A stretch of DNA of 25,121 nucleotides from Actinomycetota bacterium (GCA_016932375.1 JAFGDA010000141.1:1-25121); one strand, 5' to 3'. Positions 17,085-24,354 are shown, counted from the first letter of the stretch. Notes: generated from the letters alone by a model not told the origin. Made by a program: numbers and translations.

Positions 17085-18788
17085 TTATCCAAAAACCTTC
17101 AACCTGTTAAGAGAAAATTCCATGATATTCCTGAATATGGGAGCGGCTACGGTACCTCCCCATATGGTATTATCACTGCCCTGCGGTTCGTCAACCACAA
17201 CAACAACCGCCAGGACCGGGTTTTCATAAGGGGCAAAACCTATAAATGAGGTGATAACCCTTCCCTCACTGTAACCCACACCACTCCTGTTTGCCTTTTC
17301 GGCGGTCCCGGTCTTGCCGCAAATCTTTAATCCCTCAACCTGTGCCTGGGTTCCGGTGCCTTCTTCAACAACTGCAAGCATCATATCCTTTACAGCATTG
17401 CATGTCTCACTGCTCAGTATCTGCTCCCGTCCATCATCCACATTCATCCCTTCATCATACAGCAGTCCTCCATTTTTTATAATCGTAGGCCTGACAAGGT
17501 ATCCTCCATTGGCAATAACACTCACTGCACGCAAAAGCTGCAGCGGTGTAACGGAAATACTCTGCCCTATCGCGAGGGCTCCTATGGTAGACAGGGGCCA
17601 GGTGCGGTAATCAAGTACGATTCCGTTTTCCTCCCCTGGAAGTTCGATACCCGTAGGTTCACCAAAGCCGAATTTTTTTATCCCTTCCCAGAAAATCCTG
17701 TCCCCCATGCTCAGGGCAACTGTAACCGCCCCTACGTTACTGGAGTGCTGTATTATCTCGCGTGTGGTATATGTTATATTATAAGTCCTGAATATCTCCT
17801 TTATTACCCTGTCGCTTACCTTTATGGAAGGCGGAAGGGAAAATGCCTGTTCTTCCCCTACTGCGTGGCTTTCCAGTGCAGTGGCAACATTTACAATTTT
17901 AAAAGTTGATCCGGGCTCGTATGTAAATGAGGTACCCATTACCTTATAGAGTTCCTCCTCGTAATCCTGGTAATCATTAGGGTCAAATCCCGGGTAGGAA
18001 GCCATGGCAAATACTTCACCGGTGTTCGGGTCCATGACAACCGCAATAGCTTTCTGGGCTTCGTATTGCACTGTAACTTCCTCAAGTTCCTTCTGGGCCA
18101 TAAACTGTATCTGTGAATCAATGGTCAGGGTAATATCCTCACCATTTATGGGCTCTATATAAGTCTTTATATTGCCCGGGATTATATTCCCAAATACATC
18201 CTTTTCCGCCACTGCTTTCCCGTCCACTCCCCTTAAAATATCTTCAAACTGCAACTCAATACCGGAAAGGCCATTATTATCTGTGCCGGTAAACCCTATA
18301 ACTGCTGCTGCGATATCTTTCTGGGGATAATACCTTTTTGCTTCTGTCTGGACATATACACCCGGTAGCGCCATTGATTCTATTTCATCAGCTTTATCAG
18401 AAGATATCTGTCTCTTAAGATAAACAAAGCCAAGATCCTTTTTGCTTAATTTTTCATAAAGGTCCTCATATTCCATATCAAGGATTCCTGAAATAACTTT
18501 TGCTTCATATTCGGCATCGAGTACTTTTTTCGGGTCGGCATAAACTGTCTTCTCAAGAAGGCTTACGGCAAGTTCGGTCCCATTGATATCCAGTATCTTT
18601 CCCCTTTTGGAGTAAAGCTTGAATTCGTTTGTATGCTGATAGTCTGCATACCCTATGTACCTGGATGCATCAAAATATTGTATGTTAAAAAGACGGTAGG
18701 AAATTAAGGCCAGCGCCGCTAAAAACAAAATAAACAGGAGATATATCCTCTTCCTGTTTATCCTGATACTATTATTTTCCTTAATCAT
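17085..18788 (-). CDS. ftsI: Class B penicillin-binding protein, FtsI/SpoVD type (septal transpeptidase)
   Basis: This is a monofunctional transpeptidase that crosslinks septal peptidoglycan, expected to pair with FtsW. The 567-residue protein has a short basic cytoplasmic tail, one membrane helix (about residues 14-31), the dimerisation domain with SKRGKILDINGTELA, and the penicillin-binding domain. The active-site motifs are STFK (294-297), SSN (349-351) and KTG (492-494). The chain ends about 70 residues after KTG, so there are no C-terminal PASTA repeats, unlike classical SpoVD or PBP2x. The ATG at 18788 lacks a clear ribosome binding site and lies 20 bases after the ftsL-like gene. Confidence 0.95.
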   Translation of the reverse strand: MIKENNSIRINRKRIYLLFILFLAALALISYRLFNIQYFDASRYIGYADYQHTNEFKLYSKRGKILDINGTELAVSLLEKTVYADPKKVLDAEYEAKVISGILDMEYEDLYEKLSKKDLGFVYLKRQISSDKADEIESMALPGVYVQTEAKRYYPQKDIAAAVIGFTGTDNNGLSGIELQFEDILRGVDGKAVAEKDVFGNIIPGNIKTYIEPINGEDITLTIDSQIQFMAQKELEEVTVQYEAQKAIAVVMDPNTGEVFAMASYPGFDPNDYQDYEEELYKVMGTSFTYEPGSTFKIVNVATALESHAVGEEQAFSLPPSIKVSDRVIKEIFRTYNITYTTREIIQHSSNVGAVTVALSMGDRIFWEGIKKFGFGEPTGIELPGEENGIVLDYRTWPLSTIGALAIGQSISVTPLQLLRAVSVIANGGYLVRPTIIKNGGLLYDEGMNVDDGREQILSSETCNAVKDMMLAVVEEGTGTQAQVEGLKICGKTGTAEKANRSGVGYSEGRVITSFIGFAPYENPVLAVVVVVDEPQGSDNTIWGGTVAAPIFRNIMEFSLNRLKVFG

Positions 18789-18808
18789 TTTTTTATTTTA
18801 CATGATAA

Positions 18809-19351
18809 TTAAGGTATAAAGAATGTCAATACACTTTCTGATACCACAAGCACGATATCCTGCATATAATAAATCGTACCAAGGAGATTATCATAACCGG
18901 CATTTGCTGCGGAAGCAGTGTTTTCCCTCAATATATAGTCTAATATTTTTTCATTGTCCTCAAGCCCGTTTTCGGAAACACTTATCAGTTTAATATCTTT
19001 TTCCATCTCCATATTGAGCTCTTCACCTGCCACCTCAAGTATTCTCGAAGGTGATTTAAGTGAGGAAATCTCCAACAGTAATCTATCAGATCTCTCTTTT
19101 TCAAGAGATATCATCTCGTTTATTTTGTAAATCTCCTTCTCGTAATTAATATTTTGCACCTTGAGCCCGATATTAAGAAGAACCCCGATGCAGGCCAGTA
19201 GTATTATTAATATGAATATATAAAAAAGTCCGCTGTTATTATAAAAAACAGGCCTGTCTGCATACGAAGCCCCTGGCTTTTTGGCAAGGTACAGAAGCGG
19301 CCTTGAGCTGCTTCGCCTGTATATTTCTTTTTCCGCAAGTCCCAAACTCAT
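18809..19351 (-). CDS. ftsL: FtsL-like septum formation protein with extended C-terminus
   Basis: The assignment rests on architecture and position (between rsmH and the PBP gene), since FtsL is poorly conserved. The protein has a polar N-terminal tail (1-40), one membrane helix (about 42-64), and a heptad-like coiled coil (about 66-100) followed by SPSRILEVAGEELNM, which resembles the end of the FtsL periplasmic segment. At 180 residues it is longer than the usual 90-130. About 65 further residues follow, ending in a hydrophobic stretch with IVLVVSESVLTFFIP. The ATG has only a GGAG 13 bases upstream, and it overlaps the stop of a 20-codon ORF (19348-19410), which may couple translation. Confidence 0.78.
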   Translation of the reverse strand: MSLGLAEKEIYRRSSSRPLLYLAKKPGASYADRPVFYNNSGLFYIFILIILLACIGVLLNIGLKVQNINYEKEIYKINEMISLEKERSDRLLLEISSLKSPSRILEVAGEELNMEMEKDIKLISVSENGLEDNEKILDYILRENTASAANAGYDNLLGTIYYMQDIVLVVSESVLTFFIP

Positions 19352-19417
19352 TTTTTACTTACTTCTCCGGTAACCATGTTAACAAACTCAATAACCTGTT
19401 TTAACGCCATTTAGGAA

Positions 19418-20362
19418 TCAGATTTTCTCAATGACCCTTAGCTTTGCACTTTTACTTCTCGGGTTCTCCATTACCTCTTTTTCACCGGGCCTTACCGCTT
19501 TTTTTGTAATTATTCTCCCGGTCTTTTTCCTGCCGCACACACACACCGGAAAATCAGGAGGACATATGCATTTACCCGTATAAGAGAGGAAGCTTCTTTT
19601 TACTATCCTGTCCTCAAGCGAATGATATGATATGACTGCCATCCTTCCTCCGCTGCTCAATACATCAAAACCATCTTTAATAGCTTCCTGAAGGTTATCA
19701 AGCTCCCTGTTTACACCAATCCTTACTGCCTGGAAAACTCTTTTTGCAGGGTGCCCGCTTTTGCCGTATCTTGCTTTTCCTGGTATGGCTCCTTCTATAA
19801 TCTGCACAAGTTCCCCGGTTGTATTAATTTTTCCCTTCTTCCTGTAATCAATAATGGCTTTTGATATTCCCTTTGAATACAGTTCCTCCCCGAACCTCCT
19901 GAATAAATCCTCAAGATCTCCCTGGCTATAAGAATTTAACAGTTCATATGCCGTCAGCCCTACACTGTCTCCAAACCTCATGTCCAGTTTTTCATTTTTA
20001 AGATAGCTAAATCCCCTCCCTGATTCTTCAATCAGGTAAGAGGATAATCCAAGGTCCAGGAGTATCCCGTTAATTTTGCCTATGTTCAATTCCTTCAGTA
20101 TATTTTTTATGTTTGCAAAATTATCGTTTATTAGTATTGCAAACCTTAAAAGACTCCCGAGCCTTTTGGCGGCGGTGCGAACAGTCTGGCTATTTAGATC
20201 AACTCCAATTACTTTGCCTGTGGGGGCAATGGCTTTAATTATTTCTACAGTATGACCCGCACCGCCAAGCGTACCATCAAATACGTAATCACCTTTCTTC
20301 AATCCAAGGTAATATAAAACCTCATTTAGTAGAACCGGTATATGAAACCCGCCGGTACCCAT
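19418..20362 (-). CDS. rsmH: 16S rRNA (cytosine-N4)-methyltransferase RsmH (MraW)
   Basis: RsmH uses S-adenosylmethionine to methylate N4 of a cytosine in the decoding region of 16S rRNA (C1402 in E. coli numbering). The protein opens FHIPVLLNEVLYYL and carries the SAM loop DGTLGGAGHT. ILLDLGLSS, RGFSY with LDMRF, and AVISYHSLEDRIVKRSF follow. A four-cysteine C-terminal segment, CICPPDFPVCVC, is present as in many homologues. I choose ATG 20362 (314 residues), with AGAG about eight bases upstream. A GTG three codons earlier (20371) is too close to that site. It begins 12 bases after mraZ ends. Confidence 0.96.
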   Translation of the reverse strand: MGTGGFHIPVLLNEVLYYLGLKKGDYVFDGTLGGAGHTVEIIKAIAPTGKVIGVDLNSQTVRTAAKRLGSLLRFAILINDNFANIKNILKELNIGKINGILLDLGLSSYLIEESGRGFSYLKNEKLDMRFGDSVGLTAYELLNSYSQGDLEDLFRRFGEELYSKGISKAIIDYRKKGKINTTGELVQIIEGAIPGKARYGKSGHPAKRVFQAVRIGVNRELDNLQEAIKDGFDVLSSGGRMAVISYHSLEDRIVKRSFLSYTGKCICPPDFPVCVCGRKKTGRIITKKAVRPGEKEVMENPRSKSAKLRVIEKI

Positions 20363-20374
20363 CAGGCACACTCT

Positions 20375-20809
20375 TTAGAATCCCAGTTCATCAAAAGCAT
20401 TCTGATCACCTGTAAACTGGTCATCCGCATTTTTATAGTATTTTTCCCAGTTTTCCTGCGACCATAATTCTGCACGGTCAGATACTCCTACCAGTACTAC
20501 ATCTTTTTTCAATTCAGCAAATTCAATAAGATTGTGGGGGATCCTGGTTCTTCCCTGCTGGTCAAGGGATTCCATCTGTGCTGAAGAAAAAAACCATCTC
20601 GAAAACCTCTGGGTACTCCTTTGTGCAACCGGGATGGACAGTATTTTCTCCTCTATTCTTCTCCAGCTTTCCCTTGAAAATAAAAACAGGCACTTTTCAT
20701 CAAATCCCTTGGTGATAATGATCCCCTTTGCCAGCTCTTCCCTGAACTTTGCAGGGATAAAAATCCTTCCCTTTTTATCTATCGTACGGCTGTACTCACC
20801 TAAAAACAT
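20375..20809 (-). CDS. mraZ: Transcriptional regulator MraZ
   Basis: MraZ is a ring-forming DNA-binding protein with two SpoVT/AbrB-like domains that controls the dcw operon through repeated TGGGN boxes. The 144-residue protein starts MFLGEYSRTID and shows both conserved loops: DKKGRIFIPAKFRE (residues 11-24) and DQQGRTRIPHNLIE (83-96). The ATG has AGGA nine bases upstream. It is the first gene of the cluster. The matching operator lies 54-78 bases upstream of its start, so autoregulation of the whole operon is the natural inference. Confidence 0.96.
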   Translation of the reverse strand: MFLGEYSRTIDKKGRIFIPAKFREELAKGIIITKGFDEKCLFLFSRESWRRIEEKILSIPVAQRSTQRFSRWFFSSAQMESLDQQGRTRIPHNLIEFAELKKDVVLVGVSDRAELWSQENWEKYYKNADDQFTGDQNAFDELGF

Positions 20810-20862
20810 CTTTACCGGTCCTGTTTTTATTAATCATTTTCCGGAAATAGTATGAAATAACT

Positions 20863-20887
20863 CCCCACTTTCCCCCACTTCACACCA
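20863..20887 (-). promoter_or_regulatory. MraZ operator: three TGGKG boxes at 10-bp spacing
   Basis: Read on the minus strand, TGGTG (20883-20887), TGGGG (20873-20877) and TGGGG (20863-20867) are separated by exactly five bases each, a 10-bp period. Known MraZ sites are direct TGGGN repeats with five-base spacers in the mraZ promoter region. Two boxes match perfectly and the outermost has one mismatch. The array starts just downstream of the -10 box, so bound MraZ would cover the transcription start. Confidence 0.88.
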
Positions 20888-20889
20888 TT

Positions 20890-20918
20890 AAGATACCATA
20901 ATAATCACTATTTGTCTA
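20890..20918 (-). promoter_or_regulatory. Putative promoter of the mraZ/dcw operon
   Basis: On the minus strand a -35 box TAGACA (20913-20918, five of six matches) and a -10 box TATCTT (20890-20895, four of six) are separated by 17 bases. The predicted transcript starts near 20883, leaving a leader of about 75 bases before mraZ. The adjoining MraZ boxes strengthen the call. No other convincing promoter was seen within the cluster. Confidence 0.6.
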
Positions 20919-20962
20919 CTTTTTGTTTTAAAAAAAAATGAAAAAAAATATGATTATTTAAT

Positions 20963-20983
20963 TTACTATTTGTTTAATAGTAA
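20963..20983. repeat. AT-rich inverted repeat upstream of the mraZ promoter
   Basis: TTACTATT and AATAGTAA form perfect 8-base arms around a five-base centre (TGTTT). An outer GATTA (20952-20956) also matches TAATC (20981-20985). In the minus-strand transcript the hairpin would be weak, with one GC pair, and is followed only after about ten bases by T-rich sequence. A leaky terminator or a protein-binding site is possible; neither is shown. Confidence 0.5.
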
Positions 20984-21173
20984 TCTGTAACTATATATCG
21001 TTATTTAATAATACTTTATTTCAATGCGGCACAATATATGGTATGTTTAAAATCATGAGGGGGTGGAAACAGGATGCAGGGACATTTATAAAGGAAAAAA
21101 TGCCATTAAAAAACCATTACAATAAAAATACCGGAAAAATACTTTTTTGGGAATACAATTTATTTCCAAATCT

Positions 21174-21413
21174 TTAGGCATCTTCACTTATTTCAAGTTC
21201 CTTCGTAACCAGCTTACCGTCTTCAGACCTGGTAAGCTCTTCTATTTTTGTCTCTGCTTCATTTAATTTTTTAAGGCAGTGTGAAGAAAGTTTTATACCC
21301 ATCTCAAATTTTTCCATGGATTCCCTGAGGGATATATCTTCTTTTTCCAGTTCTTTTATTATTTCCTCCAACCTTGCTATAGACTCTTCAAAACTCATGT
21401 CATCTATTTTCAT
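21174..21413 (-). CDS. xseB: Exodeoxyribonuclease VII small subunit
   Basis: XseB binds several copies per XseA to form exonuclease VII, which degrades single-stranded DNA in both directions. The 79-residue helical protein has the family pattern SFEESIARLEEIIKELEKED, then LRESMEKFEMGIKLSSHC with LNEAETKI. Its ATG overlaps the xseA end by four bases, which fits fixed co-expression of the two subunits. It is the last gene before the mraZ promoter region. Confidence 0.95.
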   Translation of the reverse strand: MKIDDMSFEESIARLEEIIKELEKEDISLRESMEKFEMGIKLSSHCLKKLNEAETKIEELTRSEDGKLVTKELEISEDA

Positions 21414-22783
21414 CTTATGGCCCTGCCCTTCATTTTAATAATCCTGTCAAGTATCCTTGCCCTTGCACTTCCATCTCTTGCGATTATCCTGATTACCTGA
21501 TCCGGCTTCATATGTTTTACGCTGCTAATTACCTTATCCCTGCTGTCCTCATATATTACCGTAAAACCCCTGTTTAGTATAGCTGCAGGGTTATTATTAT
21601 CAAGTCTCTGCAGAAGTATTTCAATTTTGTTTTTTTTCTTACCTGCTATATGCGAAATATTTGATAGTACCCTTATATTCATATTTTTTATACGCATTTT
21701 TCCAGATATGATCCTGCCTGAAATTACCTTCCTGTCAATCAAGGGGAGTATTTTTGCAAGCTTATGTTTTTTTCTTTCAACCACCCTCCCGTATATCTGG
21801 ATTACCCTGAACCCTATATCATCTGCAACTATCCTGTACCTGTCAAGGATAGTGGCTGGTTTTTTAAATACCTTCCTGTCAATAAGATAAAGAAGCTTTT
21901 TCCCTGACTGCCTGATCTTTCCTTCAAGGAGCTCCTTCATCCTTGCATTAATTTTTATCAGCGATTTTGCTGTCTCTTCCCTGTTTATGATCACAATCTC
22001 TGCGGCCACCGAAGGGGTCGCTGCACGGCAGTCCGCAACAAAATCAGCTATGGTGTAGTCAGTCTGATGCCCTACTGCCGAAATAACAGGCGTCCTGCAA
22101 TTATAAATCCCGGTAGCAACTTCCTCGGTATTGAAAGCCCACAGATCCTCAAGGGACCCTCCTCCTCTTGCGATAATGACTACATCTACCCCAAATTCGC
22201 TTAGATCCCTTATGGCCTGGCATATATCATGGCTCGACCCGGGACCCTGGACATTTACATGCTTGATTATTAAATTAAAGCCTGCAAACCTTCTCCGAAG
22301 GACTGAAATGATGTCCCTCAGTACAGCACCGCCTATGGAAGTAGCAAGCCCGATCTTTTCAGGCAGTAATGGTATTTTCTTTTTATGTCCCGGTTCAAAG
22401 TAACCAAGTTTTTCCAGTTTTTCTTTCAATTGCTGGAAAGCCATTATAAGGGAACCTACCCCAACGGGCCTGATATCCTGGACTATAAACTGGTATTCAC
22501 CCCTCTTTTCATAAACGGAAAGGTAGCCTCTTGCCAGGACATGCAGGCCTTCTTCGATCCTGAAGGACATGTTCCTGTTGTTCTGCTGGAACAATACGGA
22601 CCTGATCTTTGAGTTTTCATCCTTCAGGTCAAAGTACATATGTTTCTGGTTATGAAAATAGAAGTTGCTAACTTCACCTTCCAGCCATATATCCGGAAAA
22701 CCAGTTTCCAGTTTTTGCCTTAATTCGAAGTTTAGCTCACTTACGGTGTATATTTTAGGTTTTATGTTGTTTTCATCAAGCAT
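21410..22783 (-). CDS. xseA: Exodeoxyribonuclease VII large subunit
   Basis: XseA is the catalytic subunit of exonuclease VII. The 457-residue protein has an N-terminal OB-fold (about residues 10-105, with DIWLEGEVSNF and HMYFDLKDE). The catalytic core follows with IGLATSIGGAVLRDIISVL, ARGGGSLEDLWAFN and ISAVGHQTDYTIADFVAD. A long helical C-terminal region comes after it. The motif reads HQTD where HETD is usual. The ATG overlaps the stop of the upstream lipoprotein gene by one base (TAATG), so the two are probably translationally coupled. Confidence 0.96.
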   Translation of the reverse strand: MLDENNIKPKIYTVSELNFELRQKLETGFPDIWLEGEVSNFYFHNQKHMYFDLKDENSKIRSVLFQQNNRNMSFRIEEGLHVLARGYLSVYEKRGEYQFIVQDIRPVGVGSLIMAFQQLKEKLEKLGYFEPGHKKKIPLLPEKIGLATSIGGAVLRDIISVLRRRFAGFNLIIKHVNVQGPGSSHDICQAIRDLSEFGVDVVIIARGGGSLEDLWAFNTEEVATGIYNCRTPVISAVGHQTDYTIADFVADCRAATPSVAAEIVIINREETAKSLIKINARMKELLEGKIRQSGKKLLYLIDRKVFKKPATILDRYRIVADDIGFRVIQIYGRVVERKKHKLAKILPLIDRKVISGRIISGKMRIKNMNIRVLSNISHIAGKKKNKIEILLQRLDNNNPAAILNRGFTVIYEDSRDKVISSVKHMKPDQVIRIIARDGSARARILDRIIKMKGRAIR

Positions 22784-23355
22784 TAAAATGAGTCCTGAAG
22801 ACTCCAGTAGGTTATCATTATCTGGGTCCTTTCAGCACCCAGGTCTTTTAACAGCACATCCACCACCTTGTTCCTGTCCTTACTTGAATATGTGTACCTT
22901 GAGACGGAAGTGTTCCCTTCATCAGCATCATCTGTAAATTCCTCTTCAACTTCGTCCATGCTCTTTTGGAATATGAAGTCCCTGCTCCAGATGGACTGCA
23001 CCTTTTTATTTTCATAGTGCTCTATAACGGTATCATACACATCACTGGTTTCCAGTATGACATAAAGCATGCTCCCTTCAGATTCCACCACCCGGGCTTC
23101 CTTAATATCCGACCCTGGATAGTAGAATGCATTGAACGTGCCGAGGAAATCCTCATTTTCCAGAAGGGCATTGAACTGCTCCTCAGTCAGTCTTGCCGTA
23201 TGGCCTTCACTCTCCCCTGTTAATTGCTGGCCGGATGCTGCATCAGGCGCTGCATCTCCCCCGGTAAAAAGATCCGTTATAAAACAGGAGCAGAGAATAG
23301 CCGGGATACAGAATAAAACGGGCAATGCTATGATAATTCCTTTTTTTAACTTCAT
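22783..23355 (-). CDS. Putative lipoprotein of unknown function
   Basis: I do not recognise this 190-residue protein. A basic start and a hydrophobic stretch (residues 5-21) end in LCSC, giving a plausible lipobox with Cys24 as the lipidated residue. A low-complexity Gly/Ala/Asp segment follows (about 32-50), then a folded-looking domain (about 54-190) with many acidic residues and no motif I can name. The ATG has a strong ribosome binding site (AAGGTGGAG). It lies 10 bases after a membrane-protein gene and overlaps xseA by one base, so it is probably in one operon with both. A role at the cell surface is inference only. Confidence 0.8.
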   Translation of the reverse strand: MKLKKGIIIALPVLFCIPAILCSCFITDLFTGGDAAPDAASGQQLTGESEGHTARLTEEQFNALLENEDFLGTFNAFYYPGSDIKEARVVESEGSMLYVILETSDVYDTVIEHYENKKVQSIWSRDFIFQKSMDEVEEEFTDDADEGNTSVSRYTYSSKDRNKVVDVLLKDLGAERTQIMITYWSLQDSF

Positions 23356-23365
23356 ACTCCACCTT

Positions 23366-23836
23366 TTAAAAAAATTGAAAATTTAAAAAAACAAGGACCA
23401 GGATATAACTGCAAAACATTATTTCAAGTGATACCATTATAAAATTTATTACACTTTCATACCCTTCGGATCTTTCCATCAGGTACATGAAAGGTTTTTT
23501 CACGAACTGCCTGATCCGGGGGAAAAATTTTATCATGGAATATATAGTATACCCCACAAGAACGGAACTTCCTGCAGTAACCACTATGTTATTAAAAACA
23601 TAAACACAATAAATAAAATAACCAATTTCAACAAGGTTAAGGATAATAATTATTCCAAGCGATACTACTATGGAAAAAGACTTTAGCGGGAACCCCTCTT
23701 CGTCTGATTCCATATTATCATCAAGTTTTTTTGTTTCCTCTATTACAGTACTGTTTGTACTGGTCCTTATCATGAACCTCAGGCTGGAAACATGCAACCA
23801 GATCAATATAATAGATAAAATTATTAATAAAACCAT
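23366..23836 (-). CDS. Membrane protein of unknown function, about four helices
   Basis: This 156-residue protein is not recognisable to me. Hydrophobic segments lie at about residues 2-20, 53-82 (long, possibly one helix plus a re-entrant part), 84-102 and 132-154. A short acidic loop (35-48) and a basic loop (104-118, FFPRIRQFVKKPF) lie between them. The ATG lacks a ribosome binding site, and a perfect TATAAT lies ten bases upstream, so a nearly leaderless transcript is possible. It precedes the lipoprotein gene by ten bases, suggesting that the two products act together in the envelope. Confidence 0.72.
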   Translation of the reverse strand: MVLLIILSIILIWLHVSSLRFMIRTSTNSTVIEETKKLDDNMESDEEGFPLKSFSIVVSLGIIIILNLVEIGYFIYCVYVFNNIVVTAGSSVLVGYTIYSMIKFFPRIRQFVKKPFMYLMERSEGYESVINFIMVSLEIMFCSYILVLVFLNFQFF

Positions 23837-23845
23837 TGATAAATA

Positions 23846-23874
23846 ATTATAATATCATAAATATGATTTGAAAA
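23846..23874 (-). promoter_or_regulatory. Possible promoter with palindromic spacer before the membrane-protein gene
   Basis: On the minus strand TATAAT (23846-23851) is preceded, after 17 bases, by TTTTCA (23869-23874, four of six to the -35 consensus). The spacer holds a perfect inverted repeat, ATCATA and TATGAT around two bases (23854-23867). The region is very AT-rich, so a chance match is possible. Confidence 0.35.
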
Positions 23875-23908
23875 TAGAAAACAGGAAGACTTGCAAAAAA
23901 GAAGTTAA

Positions 23909-24220
23909 TTATTTTTTAGCTTTTACGTTATCAGGGGAGCTTTTTTCACTGGTTTTGACTTCAGGTTTTGTCTTTGACTCTTCTGGTTTTTCCTTGCTTT
24001 CACTTTCAGGTTTATTGGTTGAACTGTTTACCCTGCCTGACCCTGATTTATAATCAGTCTTATAAAAGCCCGACCCTTTAAATATTATGCCTACAGGTGA
24101 AAATATTTTATGTGCATGCCCATCGCAGTATAAGCATTTGACTTTTCCATTGCTCCCGGCTTTTTCCAGCCTGTCAAACGATTTTCCGCAATTTTCACAT
24201 TTATAGCTGTAAATCGGCAT
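23909..24220 (-). CDS. FmdB family zinc-ribbon protein
   Basis: The 103-residue protein starts MPIYSYKCENCG and has two CxxC pairs (Cys8/Cys11 and Cys29/Cys32) forming the zinc ribbon of the FmdB family. These are putative regulators whose role is not well established. The FKGSGFYKTDY segment (residues 47-57) is the usual family ending. About 45 residues of Lys/Glu/Ser/Pro-rich low-complexity tail follow. I start at ATG 24220, with AAGG seven bases upstream, rather than at a TTG two codons earlier. A near-consensus promoter lies just upstream. Confidence 0.9.
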   Translation of the reverse strand: MPIYSYKCENCGKSFDRLEKAGSNGKVKCLYCDGHAHKIFSPVGIIFKGSGFYKTDYKSGSGRVNSSTNKPESESKEKPEESKTKPEVKTSEKSSPDNVKAKK

Positions 24221-24252
24221 CTTCAAACCTTTTTAAGATAAAATAAGTAGAA

Positions 24253-24281
24253 AATATATACTAATTACTTTCTTTAGTCAA
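24253..24281 (-). promoter_or_regulatory. Promoter of the FmdB-family gene
   Basis: On the minus strand TTGACT (24276-24281) and TATATT (24253-24258) each match the sigma-70-type consensus at five of six positions, with an ideal 17-base spacer. The predicted start near 24246 gives a leader of about 26 bases that contains the gene's AAGG ribosome binding site. Confidence 0.7.
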
Positions 24282-24317
24282 ATATTTCCGTGCCAATTTT
24301 AGATAAATACTATTTTT

Positions 24318-24354
24318 CCTGTTACTTTTTCCATAAAAAGTTGTGGCAAACAGG
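24318..24354. repeat. Nested inverted repeat in the divergent intergenic region
   Basis: An inner perfect hairpin pairs ACTTTTT with AAAAAGT around CCAT (24324-24341). It is flanked by outer arms CCTGTT (24318-24323) and AACAGG (24349-24354), extendable by one further T/A pair. It lies between the FmdB promoter and the start of the plus-strand gene. No T-run suited to an intrinsic terminator follows the outer arm on either strand, so an operator or RNA structure is more likely if it is functional. Confidence 0.5.

Larger units (their letters stand above)
20810..21173. other. Non-coding stretch between xseB and mraZ
   Basis: This 364-base gap is AT-rich, with long A/T tracts near 20930-20950. 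It holds the mraZ promoter and operator and, further upstream, an AT-rich inverted repeat. I see no convincing intrinsic terminator for the xseB transcript. A 40-codon plus-strand ORF (21055-21177) overlaps the end of xseB but lacks supporting features beyond an internal ribosome-binding-like AAAGGA. Confidence 0.7.

Noticed and set aside
21100..21173. Intrinsic terminator directly after xseB
   Set aside because: A- and T-rich runs are present, but no stable GC-containing stem followed by a T-tract in the transcript direction.
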